A DNA stretch of 64,000 nucleotides from Pseudomonas fluorescens (GCF_001623525.1 NZ_CP015225.1:2914001-2978000), one strand, 5' to 3'. Shown: positions 46,053 to 56,204, numbered from the stretch's first letter. Notes: generated from the letters alone by a model not told the origin. Made by a program: numbers and translations.

Positions 46053-47069
46053 TCATACCTTCTCGAGCTCCCCGGCATGAAATCTAACGGCCAGGAATAC
46101 CAGCGGCGCATAAGCCACTGTCAGTGCTAACCCTCCATCAACATTCCACCATACGACACAAGCGGCCAGGGGTAGGAGCCAGAATAGATTAATGGCACCG
46201 ACGGCGAGCGTCACTGGTAAATGACGCCCGTACTGGCGTGAGGCGAACTGATAGGCATGGCTGCGATGAGCTTCGTATACCTTGTCGCCCCGCAGGAGGC
46301 GTCTCATAAGGGTGACGGTGGCATCCACGATAAAGACACCCAGTAAAATCAGCCACACCCATAGAAGCTTCGGAGAAACCCAAGCGGCTTGCAAGGAAAG
46401 CAGCCCAAGGATGATTCCCAGAAACCCACTGCCCGCATCGCCCATGAAGATACGTGCAGGGGGAAAATTCCAGTAAAGAAAACCCGCGACTACCATCGCC
46501 AACATCAGCGGCGCCAAAATAAGACCGTTAAATCCACCCAACCAGTAAATGGCGCATGCGCCGAGGCAAACGCATATCGCCTCCACGCTAGCGATACCAT
46601 CGATACCATCCATGAAGTTATAGAGATTGAGCATCCACACCAAATAAACGACCGCCAGTACGTGTCCAACCCAACTCAACGCAAACTCATGACCAAACAA
46701 GTTAATCGTGGGCAGACCACCTAGCCAACATAACGCCCAAATTGCAGCTGAGAAATGGCCAAGCAACCTCCAGCGAGCTGCTATGTGACCGTGGTCGTCC
46801 AGAAAGCCGAGAACAGCGACCCCGATACCCGCTCCCAACATCGCCCAGGCCGCGGTCCAAGACAGAAAATCGTTGCCTGCAAGTAGCGGCAGCGCCAAAA
46901 GAAAGACGATGACAAATGCCAAGCCGCCCCCCCGGGGTGTGGGTATGGTGTGTGAACTACGTCCCCCCGGGATGTCGATAATGTTCTTATGAATGGCATA
47001 TGAACGCAAAACCCAGGTTAATACCAATGAGGCACCGGTGCTGAGCAAAAGGAAAGCAAATATTTTCAT
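46053..47069 (-). CDS. wbpL: WbpL: undecaprenyl-phosphate sugar-1-phosphate transferase
   Basis: A 338-residue integral membrane protein of the MraY/WecA (GT4 PNPT) family with about eleven transmembrane segments. Motifs seen: RSSHTIPTPRGGG (substrate loop), GFLDDHGH (the DDxxD-like pair), YNFMDGIDGIA with the catalytic Asp, GDAGSGFLG, and LRGDKVYEAHRSHAYQ with the HIHH-like loop. It starts the O unit by transferring a QuiNAc- or FucNAc-1-phosphate to undecaprenyl phosphate; it may also serve A-band. Its ATG overlaps the wbpV stop by one base. Confidence 0.93.
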   Translation of the reverse strand: MKIFAFLLLSTGASLVLTWVLRSYAIHKNIIDIPGGRSSHTIPTPRGGGLAFVIVFLLALPLLAGNDFLSWTAAWAMLGAGIGVAVLGFLDDHGHIAARWRLLGHFSAAIWALCWLGGLPTINLFGHEFALSWVGHVLAVVYLVWMLNLYNFMDGIDGIASVEAICVCLGACAIYWLGGFNGLILAPLMLAMVVAGFLYWNFPPARIFMGDAGSGFLGIILGLLSLQAAWVSPKLLWVWLILLGVFIVDATVTLMRRLLRGDKVYEAHRSHAYQFASRQYGRHLPVTLAVGAINLFWLLPLAACVVWWNVDGGLALTVAYAPLVFLAVRFHAGELEKV

Positions 47070-48061
47070 TACAAAACACGCCCATGCTTAGACATTTCAC
47101 TTTTTTGCATTATATATTTACGACCGGACTGACGCAGCGCATCAATCACCGAGATGGGCGGAGTCCAACCCAGCAGGTTACGAGCCTTCGATGAATCAAT
47201 AACCAATGAACCACATAGCTGCGTGTAGGTTGATTGTTTCCGAAAGATCCTAGCACCAGTACGGAGTAAAAAATCAGGTACCGAAATGAGTCGAGGTTTC
47301 AGTCCCATGCCCTGGGCCAGAGCAGTTATCATCTCGCTTGTAGACACCGGCCTGATATCCGACACCAGAAACAGCTCGTTAGCCGCTGCAGGGTGTTCGA
47401 TGCAAAGACAAATAAAGTCAACCAGGTTTTCCAGCGAAATTAGGCTTCTAAGATTTTTTATAGCGCCGAAGGGTAAAGGCAAGCCCTTGGACACCAAACG
47501 CATCAAACGCTGGTAATTGCCCGGGGCATTCGCCGCATAAACCAAGGGTGGCCGAATAACCACCAACTCCATCGAACCTTTTTCTACCAGAGCTCGCAAT
47601 GCACATTCAGCTTCCAGCTTGGATACAGCATAGTCCGCATGCGGTTGTGGAGCTGCATCCTCATTAAATGGAGCGGAATATGTTACAGAACCGTTAACCC
47701 CGATAGAGCTAACGAAAATGAATCTTTTGGCTCCAGCCTCCATTGCCTGACGCGCCAGGTCAATTGTAGCTTCAACGTTAACGAGCCTGAATTCATGCAG
47801 AGGCCGTTCAGATTTCTCATCTAATATGTGCGCCCGTCCCGCCAAATGAATAACAGTCGCCCCCTTACTAATAGATAAAGGACGCTGAAAGGGCTTCTCA
47901 GACGGCACGACAACCTGATCTACACCCGATAAAAAACAGTCAACCTTTTTTCGAACCAACAACGTTAACTTATAATCTGAATTACCTTGCAGTTTTTCGA
48001 CTAGAGCCCGACCAACGAATCCTGTTGCGCCGGTTACAACTATGCTCTTTGGCAAGTTCAA
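47069..48061 (-). CDS. wbpV: WbpV-like UDP-sugar 4-reductase (SDR)
   Basis: A 330-residue extended SDR with the NAD(P) motif VTGATGFVGRAL (~8-19), the S of VSSIGVNG, and the catalytic pair YAVSK. Beside wbpL and wbpM it matches WbpV, which reduces the 4-keto product of WbpM to UDP-D-QuiNAc. The ATG at 48061 overlaps the upstream glycosyltransferase stop by four bases. The final specificity (QuiNAc rather than FucNAc) is inferred from family and order. Confidence 0.85.
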   Translation of the reverse strand: MNLPKSIVVTGATGFVGRALVEKLQGNSDYKLTLLVRKKVDCFLSGVDQVVVPSEKPFQRPLSISKGATVIHLAGRAHILDEKSERPLHEFRLVNVEATIDLARQAMEAGAKRFIFVSSIGVNGSVTYSAPFNEDAAPQPHADYAVSKLEAECALRALVEKGSMELVVIRPPLVYAANAPGNYQRLMRLVSKGLPLPFGAIKNLRSLISLENLVDFICLCIEHPAAANELFLVSDIRPVSTSEMITALAQGMGLKPRLISVPDFLLRTGARIFRKQSTYTQLCGSLVIDSSKARNLLGWTPPISVIDALRQSGRKYIMQKSEMSKHGRVL

Positions 48062-49188
48062 GTTTCAGCCTCAAGTGCTTGATAGACATCCAAATGGACT
48101 TTCACCACATTTTCAATGGCGAACTCACGCTCCGCCCACTTCCTTCCAGCACGACCCATTTCATGCCTTAACTCTGCATTCGAAACCAATTTCTCAATCG
48201 CGATCGCTAATGCTTCGGCGTCTTTAACCGGCACAAGCAGTCCGGTTTCTCCCGCTATAATAGCATCACGGCAGCCGGGAACGTCAGACGTGACAACAGG
48301 CCGCGCACAGGCCGCCGCCTCGATCAGGACTTTTGGTAATCCTTCTCGATAAGAGGGCAAGACTACAATATGCGAACGAGAGAATATCTTGGCCAAATCA
48401 CTCTGATAACCGAGTACACGTACATTCCCTTCGACTGTCAGGGCCTCTACCTCAGTACTGGAAAGGCTGGTGGGGTTGCCTTCATCCACATCACCGACCA
48501 GTTGAAAGACCACATCGTTCTGACGACGTTTGACTAATTGAGCGGCCTTGATAAATTCATGGACACCCTTATCCCTAAGGAATCGTCCTGCAAACGTAAC
48601 GGTTATCGTGCCGATTGGCTCTGGCAAAACCGGATAAGAAGCCAGATGGACCCCCGAGCCACGAATCAACACCGTCTTATCAGCATCCAAACCGCTCATC
48701 TTCATCACCAGGGCGCGGTCACAAGGGTTCTGAAAGATCGCCCGAAGATTGTGAGCGCCCAGCGCTAATCGATACATACGGCTCAAAACAAACGACAGAA
48801 CTTTCGACCGCAAGTCTCTTCCAATAAACACAGAACCCATGCCAGCGATGGCGGATACAACCCCCCCGACAGGAGCGAGGCGAGCAGCCATCCCCCCATA
48901 AAGAACCGGCTTAGTCGTCACCAAATGCAAAAGAGTCGGCCGTAGACGCCAAAGCAATCTCACGAACGATATCATCGCAAAGAACTCAAGGAGTGGGTTA
49001 ATACCGCCGCGCTCTAACTTGATCGTGTGATAAATAAAGCCTTCTTCAATAACTTTTCCTGACAATGGGCTCGCAATGCTCGCAACGTGCACTGCATAGC
49101 CCTTCCCTTGGGCTGCCTTGGCTATCGGCAATCGGTGCGACAAAAAATACCGCGGATCATTGACTACAATTAGCAGTATCCGGCTCAT
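48058..49188 (-). CDS. glycosyltransferase family 4-type (GT-B) protein
   Basis: A 376-residue GT-B enzyme of the WbpT/WbpU/CapM type, opening MSRILLIVVNDPRYFLSHRLPIA. Donor-site residues are GRFLRDKGVHEFIKAA and the EX7E in REGLPKVLIEAAACARPVV. It probably adds the second sugar (for example GalNAcA) to lipid-linked QuiNAc. The ATG at 49188 has a very strong GGGGGAGGG directly upstream. Between it and wbpP lies a 266-base spacer with a hexanucleotide tandem repeat, where other Pseudomonas strains carry wzx and further transferases. Confidence 0.87.
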   Translation of the reverse strand: MSRILLIVVNDPRYFLSHRLPIAKAAQGKGYAVHVASIASPLSGKVIEEGFIYHTIKLERGGINPLLEFFAMISFVRLLWRLRPTLLHLVTTKPVLYGGMAARLAPVGGVVSAIAGMGSVFIGRDLRSKVLSFVLSRMYRLALGAHNLRAIFQNPCDRALVMKMSGLDADKTVLIRGSGVHLASYPVLPEPIGTITVTFAGRFLRDKGVHEFIKAAQLVKRRQNDVVFQLVGDVDEGNPTSLSSTEVEALTVEGNVRVLGYQSDLAKIFSRSHIVVLPSYREGLPKVLIEAAACARPVVTSDVPGCRDAIIAGETGLLVPVKDAEALAIAIEKLVSNAELRHEMGRAGRKWAEREFAIENVVKVHLDVYQALEAET

Positions 49189-49296
49189 CCCTCCCCCACA
49201 TAAACTGTCAAATTAAAAATATATCCACTTGAAGACCATACACTCTTACATCAACCAAGAATAAATCGTGCAATCTACAGCTGACAGCCACAGCCC

Positions 49297-49365
49297 CAGC
49301 ATCAGCATCAGCATCAGCATCAGCATCAGCATCAGCATCAGCATCAGCATCAGCATCAGCATCAG
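49297..49365. repeat. hexanucleotide tandem repeat (CATCAG)11
   Basis: Eleven perfect CATCAG units fill 49300-49365, with a half unit (CAG) at 49297-49299. It lies ~110 bases upstream of the minus-strand glycosyltransferase start and ~90 bases after the wbpP stop, so it would be transcribed within the operon. Perfect repeats of this length can gain or lose units by slippage. It is non-coding on the operon strand. Confidence 0.95.
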
Positions 49366-49454
49366 AGTGCATCAAACCATACTTGCTGAAGACAACTCTT
49401 CCAAAGTCAGAATGACTGGATACATTTCTAATAGAGACATCAAATCAGCGCCCA

Positions 49455-50477
49455 TCAAACGTTTTTCAGATACCAAGGCATCGCCAGTCTCAAGCCCTCA
49501 GCGACGCTATAATCGGGAACGTAGCTCAAATTATTTTTTATCTTTTCAATACTTGCCTGGGAATGCAGGACATCTCCAGCCCTGAAGTCTTTATATACAG
49601 GCTCCTTTGCATAATTTACGCCCAAATCTGCCAACATAGCCTTCAACATGGAAAACAACTCTTCCAGGCTCGTTCGTGCGTTTACCGCCACATTGTAAAC
49701 ATTATTCAAAGCATAGTTTTTTTCTTCGGTTGCAGCCAGAAGATTGGCCTGAACAACGTTCTCGATAAAACAAAAATCTCGGCTTGTTGAACCATCTCCG
49801 TTAATATTGATGTTCTCATCCAAAATCATCGCCGCGGCCCATTTAGGTATCACGGCAGCATAGGCCCCATTCGGGTCCTGCCTTTTTCCAAACACATTGA
49901 AATAACGCAAGCCGATCGTGTTGAAACCATAGCTCTTGTAAAAAACATCGGCATACAGCTCATTAACATATTTCGTTACGGCATAGGGCGAAAGAGGTTT
50001 ACCGATGACGTCTTCGACTTTTGGCAGAGCCGGATGATCGCCATAAGTAGAACTACTCGCCGCATAAGTGAAGCTTTTTACCCCCGCATCACGGGCAGCA
50101 ACCAACATATTCAAAAAACCATCTATATTAGATGCGTTAGTAAGAATGGGATCGGCCAATGACCTGGGAACAGAGCCCAATGCCGCTTCATGGAGTACAT
50201 AATCGACGCCTTCGCACGCGTTTCGACAATCATCCAGAGTGCGTATGTCTCCAACTTTTAACGTGAAACGAGCCCATTGATCAGCTGAAACTTCGCCCTT
50301 GACCTCATCAAGATTTCGCTGATGGCCAGTAGCAAAGTTATCAAGACCGATGACGCTCTGATCCAGTTTTAACAGCGTCTCAAGCAGGTTAGAACCTATA
50401 AACCCCGCAACACCAGTAATGAGCCATACACGCGGGCTCTTCGGGAGAGTGGCAACCAGCTCATTATATCGACTCAT
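49455..50477 (-). CDS. wbpP: WbpP: UDP-GlcNAc C4-epimerase
   Basis: A 340-residue extended SDR, WbpP length. NAD motif [13 protein letters not shown] (~20-32), catalytic Ser in AASSSTYGD and YAVTK (~167), plus the [15 protein letters not shown] block typical of WbpP/VipB. It interconverts UDP-GlcNAc and UDP-GalNAc (and the uronic acids). The ATG at 50477 has GGAGGT close upstream; the in-frame start at 50513 is less likely. It follows wbpO by about 40 bases. Confidence 0.92.
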   Translation of the reverse strand: MSRYNELVATLPKSPRVWLITGVAGFIGSNLLETLLKLDQSVIGLDNFATGHQRNLDEVKGEVSADQWARFTLKVGDIRTLDDCRNACEGVDYVLHEAALGSVPRSLADPILTNASNIDGFLNMLVAARDAGVKSFTYAASSSTYGDHPALPKVEDVIGKPLSPYAVTKYVNELYADVFYKSYGFNTIGLRYFNVFGKRQDPNGAYAAVIPKWAAAMILDENININGDGSTSRDFCFIENVVQANLLAATEEKNYALNNVYNVAVNARTSLEELFSMLKAMLADLGVNYAKEPVYKDFRAGDVLHSQASIEKIKNNLSYVPDYSVAEGLRLAMPWYLKNV

Positions 50478-50519
50478 ACGACCTCCAAATTCATTCTGCA
50501 AAACAATAGACATGTATAA

Positions 50520-51815
50520 TTAAAGTCGGATATCCGACTCATCATTATCAAGCAGATATTTAAGGTCATAAAGCACGTGATTTGCCTTGCCTAATGAGCG
50601 AATGTGACGGGACCCCATATCGGCAAACTGAGAGTGCGCGACGGCCAGAACAATAGCGTCATACGAATCTGGAGCAGGCGTGGAAAGCAGCTTAATTCCA
50701 TATTCGTGCTCTGCCTCCTCAGCCGCTGCCCATGGATCAAAAACGTCGACAACGATATTATAGTCAGCCAGCTCACTAATGATGTCGATAACTCGCGTAT
50801 TTCTTAAATCCGGGCAATTCTCTTTAAACGTAAGCCCCATTATCAATACTCGTGCACCGTCCACGTGTATGCGTTTCTTAACCATCGCCTTCACGAGTTG
50901 GGAAACGACGTATTCTCCCATGCTGTCATTGAGGCGCCGCCCGGCCAGGATAATCTCCGGATGGTAACCGATGGACTGTGCTTTGTGCGTCAGATAGTAA
51001 GGATCTACGCCAATACAGTGACCGCCCACCAAACCAGGACGAAACGGTAAAAAGTTCCACTTGGTTCCTGCGGCCTTCAGAACAGACTCCGTGTCAATGC
51101 CCAGCTTATTGAAAATAATCGCCAACTCATTGATTAGCGCGATATTCAGATCCCGCTGAGTATTCTCGATGACTTTAGCAGCTTCAGCGACTTTTATTGA
51201 ACTGGCTTTATGTGTTCCGGCAATGATAATTTTCTTATACAGATTATCAATTTTTGTGGCCACTTCCGGCGTGGAGCCCGATGTCACTTTTTTGATCGTG
51301 GTGACACGATGCTCTTTATCGCCTGGATTGATCCTTTCAGGACTATATCCAACGTAGAAATCCGAATTAAATTTCAGGCCCGATACACGCTCTAAAACTG
51401 GGACGCAGTCCTCTTCGGTTGCCCCGGGATACACAGTTGACTCGTAAATTACTACGTCACCTTTTTTTAACACACTCCCAATAGTCTCAGACGCCTTCAA
51501 CAACGGAGTCAAATCCGGATTGTTATACTGATCTATGGGCGTTGGAACGGTCACTATGAAGATATTACAATTACTTAGTTTCTCCACACTGGTGGAGAAC
51601 TGCAGATTCTTAGCCTCGCCCAGCTCTTGCTCACTGACTTCGAGCGTCGAATCTCGACCTCCACTCAGCTCTTCAATCCGACGCTCACTGATATCGAAAC
51701 CCAAAACGGAATAGTGCTTGCCAAACTCCACAGCAAGAGGCAGCCCCACATAACCCAAGCCTACGATTCCAAGTTTTACATTTTCAAAGTCTTGATTATT
51801 CAATTTCACATCCAC
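50520..51815 (-). CDS. wbpO: WbpO/TviB: UDP-GlcNAc/GalNAc 6-dehydrogenase
   Basis: A 431-residue nucleotide-sugar dehydrogenase. N-terminal Rossmann [13 protein letters not shown] (~16-28), [16 protein letters not shown], the central Asn/Lys region, the catalytic Cys in [14 protein letters not shown] (~267), and a C-terminal UDP-binding domain ([19 protein letters not shown]). This identifies the TviB/WbpO subgroup, which oxidises UDP-GalNAc/GlcNAc to the uronic acid. It heads the sugar-nucleotide part of the cluster, next to wbpP. Confidence 0.93.
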   Translation of the reverse strand: MDVKLNNQDFENVKLGIVGLGYVGLPLAVEFGKHYSVLGFDISERRIEELSGGRDSTLEVSEQELGEAKNLQFSTSVEKLSNCNIFIVTVPTPIDQYNNPDLTPLLKASETIGSVLKKGDVVIYESTVYPGATEEDCVPVLERVSGLKFNSDFYVGYSPERINPGDKEHRVTTIKKVTSGSTPEVATKIDNLYKKIIIAGTHKASSIKVAEAAKVIENTQRDLNIALINELAIIFNKLGIDTESVLKAAGTKWNFLPFRPGLVGGHCIGVDPYYLTHKAQSIGYHPEIILAGRRLNDSMGEYVVSQLVKAMVKKRIHVDGARVLIMGLTFKENCPDLRNTRVIDIISELADYNIVVDVFDPWAAAEEAEHEYGIKLLSTPAPDSYDAIVLAVAHSQFADMGSRHIRSLGKANHVLYDLKYLLDNDESDIRL

Positions 51816-51971
51816 TATAAATTGGTAGTTAGCGCAGCATTGAAATCTACCACTGTAGAATAATAGTCACTGCCGACTGAATATATACGAGCGCAATCTC
51901 CAGGACACCCGACCCGCACCGTCGCTGAGGAGGCGCTTACTCTATGTCCAGCCCCCCCTTTTGAACAACGC

Positions 51972-53021
51972 TTAAACCGGATTCCTGTCACTTCGACTGA
52001 ACAAGATACGAAGCAACGCGACAGAACAGCCTAGCAAAACGCCACCTATCACACCTAAGAGCAGGATCATCATCTTCTTCGGCTTGATGGGGCTCTCCGG
52101 CAGCTCTACTGTGCCGTCTTGGCGGTAGACCGAGATGCTCTCAGGGTCGATGTTCAATTTACTATAAAAATAGTATCGCATTTGAAGCGATCGCAAATCA
52201 GGAATAAACGCATCGTCGGAAGAGCGGGCCTGCAGCGCTTCAACCTCCGCAGACAACGCTTTACTACCCCTTTGATAGTCCAGCTTGTTTCCTGTTTCGA
52301 CCGTAATATCAACCGCAGCCGTAGAATTCACGCTGGGTGTCGTAAGACCAATTGCCTGGGCGATATTCAAGGCTTCACGTAGCTGCTGTACCCGATCCTC
52401 TCGAATGCGCTGGGCGTTTTCTCGCAAGCTGATAATCCGCTGTTCCAGATTCCGCGCCCTAACCGACGCTTCTGCCTTTACGTTCTTGATAAGCTCAGAT
52501 TCGGCCGCTTCGCTGGCGAGCTTCACATAGGTTTTAGCCCACTCTGTGGCGCGAACGGGATCTTCGTTTTTCACCGCCACTAAATAAAGATCCGGAGCAT
52601 CCTTACCTGGCCGCTTGATGACCAGTTCGCGAGAAAAACGCACGTAGACTTGATCGAGCGCCCCGTCTCGCTGCGATTCACTCAATGAGGGTAGATAAAC
52701 TTCGTTGAAAAACTTCCGACGAAGTGATTCTGCTTGTAAGTTACGAGCAAAAACTTCGTAGACATAGCCTATGGAGTAAATGTCGAGCTCGCTACTTTTA
52801 CCCCTGCCATAATTGAGTTCAGCAATGCCATTCTGAGTAGGGGGCATAATAAAAAGCTTGGCTTCATAAACAGGCTTACTGAGAAACGCATAAAGACCAG
52901 CGCCAGCAGTAATCAAAAGAGTGACGCCCAAAATTAACTTTTTCTGAGCCCACAGCCCCCGGACCAGCTCGATCAGATCAATTTCATCATCGCGACGCGC
53001 ATCAATACGATCATTTTGCAT
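51972..53021 (-). CDS. wzz: Wzz O-antigen chain-length regulator
   Basis: A 349-residue polysaccharide co-polymerase. It has an N-terminal transmembrane helix (~28-48) after DEIDLIELVRGLWAQKKLI, a long periplasmic coiled region (~50-310), and a C-terminal Pro-rich motif and helix (SPIKPKKMMILLLGVIGGVLLG). It sets O-chain modal length with the Wzy polymerase. The start is the ATG at 53021. As in other Pseudomonas, it is the first O-antigen gene after ihfB. Confidence 0.92.
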   Translation of the reverse strand: MQNDRIDARRDDEIDLIELVRGLWAQKKLILGVTLLITAGAGLYAFLSKPVYEAKLFIMPPTQNGIAELNYGRGKSSELDIYSIGYVYEVFARNLQAESLRRKFFNEVYLPSLSESQRDGALDQVYVRFSRELVIKRPGKDAPDLYLVAVKNEDPVRATEWAKTYVKLASEAAESELIKNVKAEASVRARNLEQRIISLRENAQRIREDRVQQLREALNIAQAIGLTTPSVNSTAAVDITVETGNKLDYQRGSKALSAEVEALQARSSDDAFIPDLRSLQMRYYFYSKLNIDPESISVYRQDGTVELPESPIKPKKMMILLLGVIGGVLLGCSVALLRILFSRSDRNPV

Positions 53022-53200
53022 GGGAAGCCTCGCTTGGCATTGCGTTCGTGTACACACCAAACGCATCAAAAGGCAAGACGGGCAAGGCCGTGTCGGATAT
53101 AGCGGCAAACTGAGCTAGATTAAATACGAACAAAACGCACCCAAAGTCAGAAAAATTGCAGATAGTGATCCTTACCAAGACTTCCGGGCCACACATCCAT

Positions 53201-53425
53201 TTATTTAAAGCGCCTACGCGCTCCTAAAAACCACGCAAGCGCCGGCCCGACTATCATACCAGCGAGAAGCGCCAGGATCACGAAAACCGAGACAGGAAGT
53301 TGCGGAGCTGACCAGCCCAGAAACAGTAGTGCCACTGGCTGGTTGTTTTCAAGCACGAACAGGACGATAGCTGAGGCCACGAGCAGCGCAAGTACGACAA
53401 GGGTCAAGCGTTTAAAGTTCCGCAT
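53201..53425 (-). CDS. LapA-domain (DUF1049) membrane protein
   Basis: A 74-residue protein with two transmembrane helices (~7-27 and ~43-65) and the typical NNQPVALLFLGW loop. This is the LapA/YciS type found next to ihfB, linked to lipopolysaccharide assembly in E. coli with LapB. No lapB is visible in this window. It begins 26 bases after the ihfB stop on the same strand. Confidence 0.87.
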   Translation of the reverse strand: MRNFKRLTLVVLALLVASAIVLFVLENNQPVALLFLGWSAPQLPVSVFVILALLAGMIVGPALAWFLGARRRFK

Positions 53426-53451
53426 GTGAACTCCTCTGTTTTGGGGCTCCG

Positions 53452-53748
53452 TCAGAGCTCATCCCCCTCCTCCTCATTCACACGATCCCTAAGCTCTTTG
53501 CCTGGTTTGAAATGAGGAACGAACTTTCCATCAAGGCTGACGGACTGGCCCGTTTTGGGGTTGCGCCCAACCCGCGGAGCGCGGTAGTGCAGGGAGAAGC
53601 TGCCGAAACCGCGGATCTCGATGCGATCCCCCGTAGCCAGGCACTGGGACATTTGTTCAAGCATGGTCTTGATGGCTAGCTCCACATCCTTGGATGAGAG
53701 TAGCCCTTGATGGGTGACAATTCGTTCGATCAACTCCGACTTCGTCAT
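53452..53748 (-). CDS. ihfB: integration host factor subunit beta
   Basis: A 98-residue HU/IHF-family protein starting [23 protein letters not shown]. The DNA-binding arm [22 protein letters not shown] is complete, with the Pro that intercalates. It pairs with IHF-alpha to bend DNA. AGAAGGG lies upstream of the ATG at 53748. A 9-base inverted repeat (TTTTCAAGC ... GCTTGAAAA, 53762-53792) sits just before it. Confidence 0.96.
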   Translation of the reverse strand: MTKSELIERIVTHQGLLSSKDVELAIKTMLEQMSQCLATGDRIEIRGFGSFSLHYRAPRVGRNPKTGQSVSLDGKFVPHFKPGKELRDRVNEEEGDEL

Positions 53749-53761
53749 ATTTTTCCCTTCT

Positions 53762-53792
53762 TTTTCAAGCAGCTAGGAAAATCGCTTGAAAA
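53762..53792. promoter_or_regulatory. inverted repeat upstream of ihfB
   Basis: TTTTCAAGC (53762-53770) and GCTTGAAAA (53784-53792) form a symmetric site 14 bases before the ihfB start. It could be an operator or a leader hairpin; no regulator is identified. Confidence 0.4.
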
Positions 53793-53884
53793 GGTTTTAG
53801 CATGACCGGAGGGATTTGAACAGCCCAAGTATTGACATTCTTCTTGACTCCCCTACCGCCTCTTTGTGCGCAAGCAGGGAGATG

Positions 53885-54163
53885 CTATCGACAGATGACC
53901 AGCATCGTACGAGTCAGATAGCCAGCCGGATTGAAACCAAAGGGGTACTGATCTTCATCCTTCGCGTCGTCGGATCGGGTAATCACCTTGTAGCCAGCCC
54001 CCTTACACTCTCTTGCGGCCCTCTTGTGGCACTTCTCCCAACCGGAACCCAATCCCGAGCAGTCGACCTCGATACCACTGACACCATGCACTGCGTGGGT
54101 CTTGGCGCTTGTAGAGCAAGCGGCCAGCACCAAGATACTCAACACCAGAAAGAGCTTGTTCAT
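53885..54163 (-). CDS. small Cys-rich lipoprotein of unknown function
   Basis: A 92-residue protein. A lipoprotein signal ends in lipobox LAAC (Cys ~16); the mature part has four further Cys (VDCSGLG, EKCHKRA, ECKGAG and the C-terminal VICR), which could form two disulfides. No known family was recognised. It lies between rpsA and ihfB, where many Pseudomonas genomes have little or no coding sequence. Confidence 0.72.
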   Translation of the reverse strand: MNKLFLVLSILVLAACSTSAKTHAVHGVSGIEVDCSGLGSGWEKCHKRAARECKGAGYKVITRSDDAKDEDQYPFGFNPAGYLTRTMLVICR

Positions 54164-54349
54164 TCAGTTCCTTTAGACAGAGGTCCGGATCGATCATTTA
54201 TACAAGTCGGAGCCACGCCCTGAATAGATTATTGATCCGCTTCATAAAAGAGACAGCTGGGTTGATGGGTTGGTTTCGCAGCGTCCCGAATGAACTCTGC
54301 CATCGGCAGCAGCTTGCAGAGAATCTTGACATTTCGCAGGCACAAAAAA

Positions 54350-54372
54350 GGGCGACCGAAGTCGCCCTTTTT
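54350..54372 (-). terminator. rho-independent terminator of rpsA
   Basis: GGGCGAC pairs with GTCGCCC, with A-runs and T-runs on both sides; on the minus strand the stem is followed by TTTTTT. It begins 18 bases after the rpsA stop. Confidence 0.9.
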
Positions 54373-54389
54373 CTATGGTCTGACAGAAC

Positions 54390-56084
54390 TTAGTTCTGTT
54401 TTTCCATTTGTGCACGCAACAGGTCGCCCAGAGTGGTAGGACCAGCAGCAATGTCAGAGGTAGCTGGCTTGTCGCGCAGGCTCTGGATTGCTTCTTTCTC
54501 TTCAGCATCGTCTTTCGACTTGATGGAGAGCTGGATTACGCGGCTCTTGCGGTCAACGCTGATGATCTTGGCTTCTACTTCTTCGCCTTCTTTCAGAACG
54601 TTGCGCGCGTCTTCAACGCGGTCACGGCTGATTTCGGAGGCTTTCAGAGTCGCTTCGATATCGTCGGCCAGAGTGATGATGGCGCCTTTGGCGTCAACTT
54701 CTTTCACGATGCCCTTAACGATTGCGCCTTTGTCGTTCTCTTGAACGTACTCGGAGAACGGATCGCTTTCCAGTTGCTTGATGCCCAGGGAGATGCGCTC
54801 GCGCTCTGGGTCAACCGACAGGATAACGGTGTCCAGCTCGTCGCCCTTCTTGAAACGACGCACGGCTTCTTCGCCCACTTCGTTCCAGGAGATGTCGGAC
54901 AGGTGAACCAGGCCGTCGATGCCGCCGTCCAGACCAATGAAGATACCGAAATCGGTGATCGACTTGATGGTGCCGGAGATTTTATCGCCCTTGTTGAACT
55001 GGCCAGAGAAGTCTTCCCATGGGTTGGACTTGCACTGCTTGATGCCGAGGGAGATACGACGACGCTCTTCGTCGATGTCCAGAACCATGACTTCCACTTC
55101 GTCGCCGACTTGTACGACTTTCGAAGGGTGGATGTTCTTGTTGGTCCAGTCCATTTCGGAAACGTGTACCAGGCCTTCAACGCCTTCTTCCAGCTCAGCG
55201 AAGCAGCCGTAGTCGGTCAGGTTGGTAACACGAGCGGTGACGCGGGTGCTTTCTGGGTAACGGGCTTTGATAGCGACCCATGGATCTTCACCCAGTTGCT
55301 TGAGGCCCAGGGAAACACGATTGCGCTCGCGATCGTACTTCAGAACCTTGACATCGATCTCGTCGCCAACGTTGACGATTTCCGAAGGATGCTTGATACG
55401 CTTCCAGGCCATGTCGGTGATGTGCAGCAGGCCATCGACGCCACCCAGATCGACGAATGCGCCGTAATCGGTGAGGTTCTTGACAATACCCTTGACCTGC
55501 TGGCCTTCCTGCAGCGATTCCAGCAGAGCTTCACGCTCGGCGGAGTTCTCGGCTTCCAGGACACTGCGACGGGAAACGACAACGTTGTTGCGCTTCTGGT
55601 CCAGCTTGATGACCTTGAATTCCAGCTCTTTGCCTTCCAGGTGCGTGGTATCGCGCACTGGACGGACGTCAACCAGGGAACCTGGCAGGAACGCACGGAT
55701 GCCGTTAACGTCGACAGTGAAGCCGCCTTTAACCTTACCGTTGATAACGCCCTTGACCACTTCCTCAGCTGCGAAAGCCGCTTCCAGAACGATCCAGCAT
55801 TCAGCGCGCTTGGCTTTTTCACGGGACAGCTTGGTTTCACCAAAGCCATCTTCAACCGAGTCCAGCGCAACGTGAACTTCGTCACCGACGTTGATGTTCA
55901 GTTCGCCAGCGTCGTTGTAGAACTGCTCAAGCGGGATGAGTGCTTCAGACTTCAGACCAGCGTGAACGGTTACCCAGCGAGCTTGGTAATCGATATCAAC
56001 GATAACACCGGTGATGATGGAGCCTGCCTGAAGGTTCAGGGTTTTCAGGCTTTCTTCAAAGAGTTCCGCAAAGCTTTCGCTCAT
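54390..56084 (-). CDS. rpsA: 30S ribosomal protein S1
   Basis: A 564-residue protein with six S1 (OB-fold) domains, starting at ~20, 105, 190, 275, 362 and 450, e.g. [20 protein letters not shown] and [21 protein letters not shown]. It binds mRNA and helps initiation. Neighbours cmk upstream and ihfB downstream are the usual Pseudomonas order. A conserved-looking hairpin (CCACATC ... GATGTGG, 56123-56143) lies in its leader and may serve autoregulation. Confidence 0.97.
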   Translation of the reverse strand: MSESFAELFEESLKTLNLQAGSIITGVIVDIDYQARWVTVHAGLKSEALIPLEQFYNDAGELNINVGDEVHVALDSVEDGFGETKLSREKAKRAECWIVLEAAFAAEEVVKGVINGKVKGGFTVDVNGIRAFLPGSLVDVRPVRDTTHLEGKELEFKVIKLDQKRNNVVVSRRSVLEAENSAEREALLESLQEGQQVKGIVKNLTDYGAFVDLGGVDGLLHITDMAWKRIKHPSEIVNVGDEIDVKVLKYDRERNRVSLGLKQLGEDPWVAIKARYPESTRVTARVTNLTDYGCFAELEEGVEGLVHVSEMDWTNKNIHPSKVVQVGDEVEVMVLDIDEERRRISLGIKQCKSNPWEDFSGQFNKGDKISGTIKSITDFGIFIGLDGGIDGLVHLSDISWNEVGEEAVRRFKKGDELDTVILSVDPERERISLGIKQLESDPFSEYVQENDKGAIVKGIVKEVDAKGAIITLADDIEATLKASEISRDRVEDARNVLKEGEEVEAKIISVDRKSRVIQLSIKSKDDAEEKEAIQSLRDKPATSDIAAGPTTLGDLLRAQMEKQN

Positions 56085-56154
56085 TTTAATTCCTGTTGAT
56101 TAGGGCGAAGAATACGCCCGCCTCCACATCCCAGACGATGTGGGTTAGTTTCAT

Positions 56155-56200
56155 ATAAAAGAAGCATCGCAGGACTATGACTGGTCCCCTGCGAAGCTTC
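56155..56200 (-). terminator. terminator between cmk and rpsA
   Basis: On the minus strand GAAGCTTCGCAGG pairs with CCTGCGATGCTTC, followed by TTTTAT. It lies just past the cmk stop, so the aromatic/cmk operon probably ends here and rpsA has its own promoter in the ~60 bases that follow. Confidence 0.75.
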
Positions 56201-56204
56201 CTGG

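Noticed and set aside
49268..49585. Plus-strand frame encoding a Ser-Ile repeat peptide
   Set aside because: It is produced by the CATCAG repeat and runs into the end of wbpP in antisense; no ribosome site.
54408..56099. 563-codon open frame antisense to rpsA
   Set aside because: Mirror of the six S1 repeats; no independent similarity.
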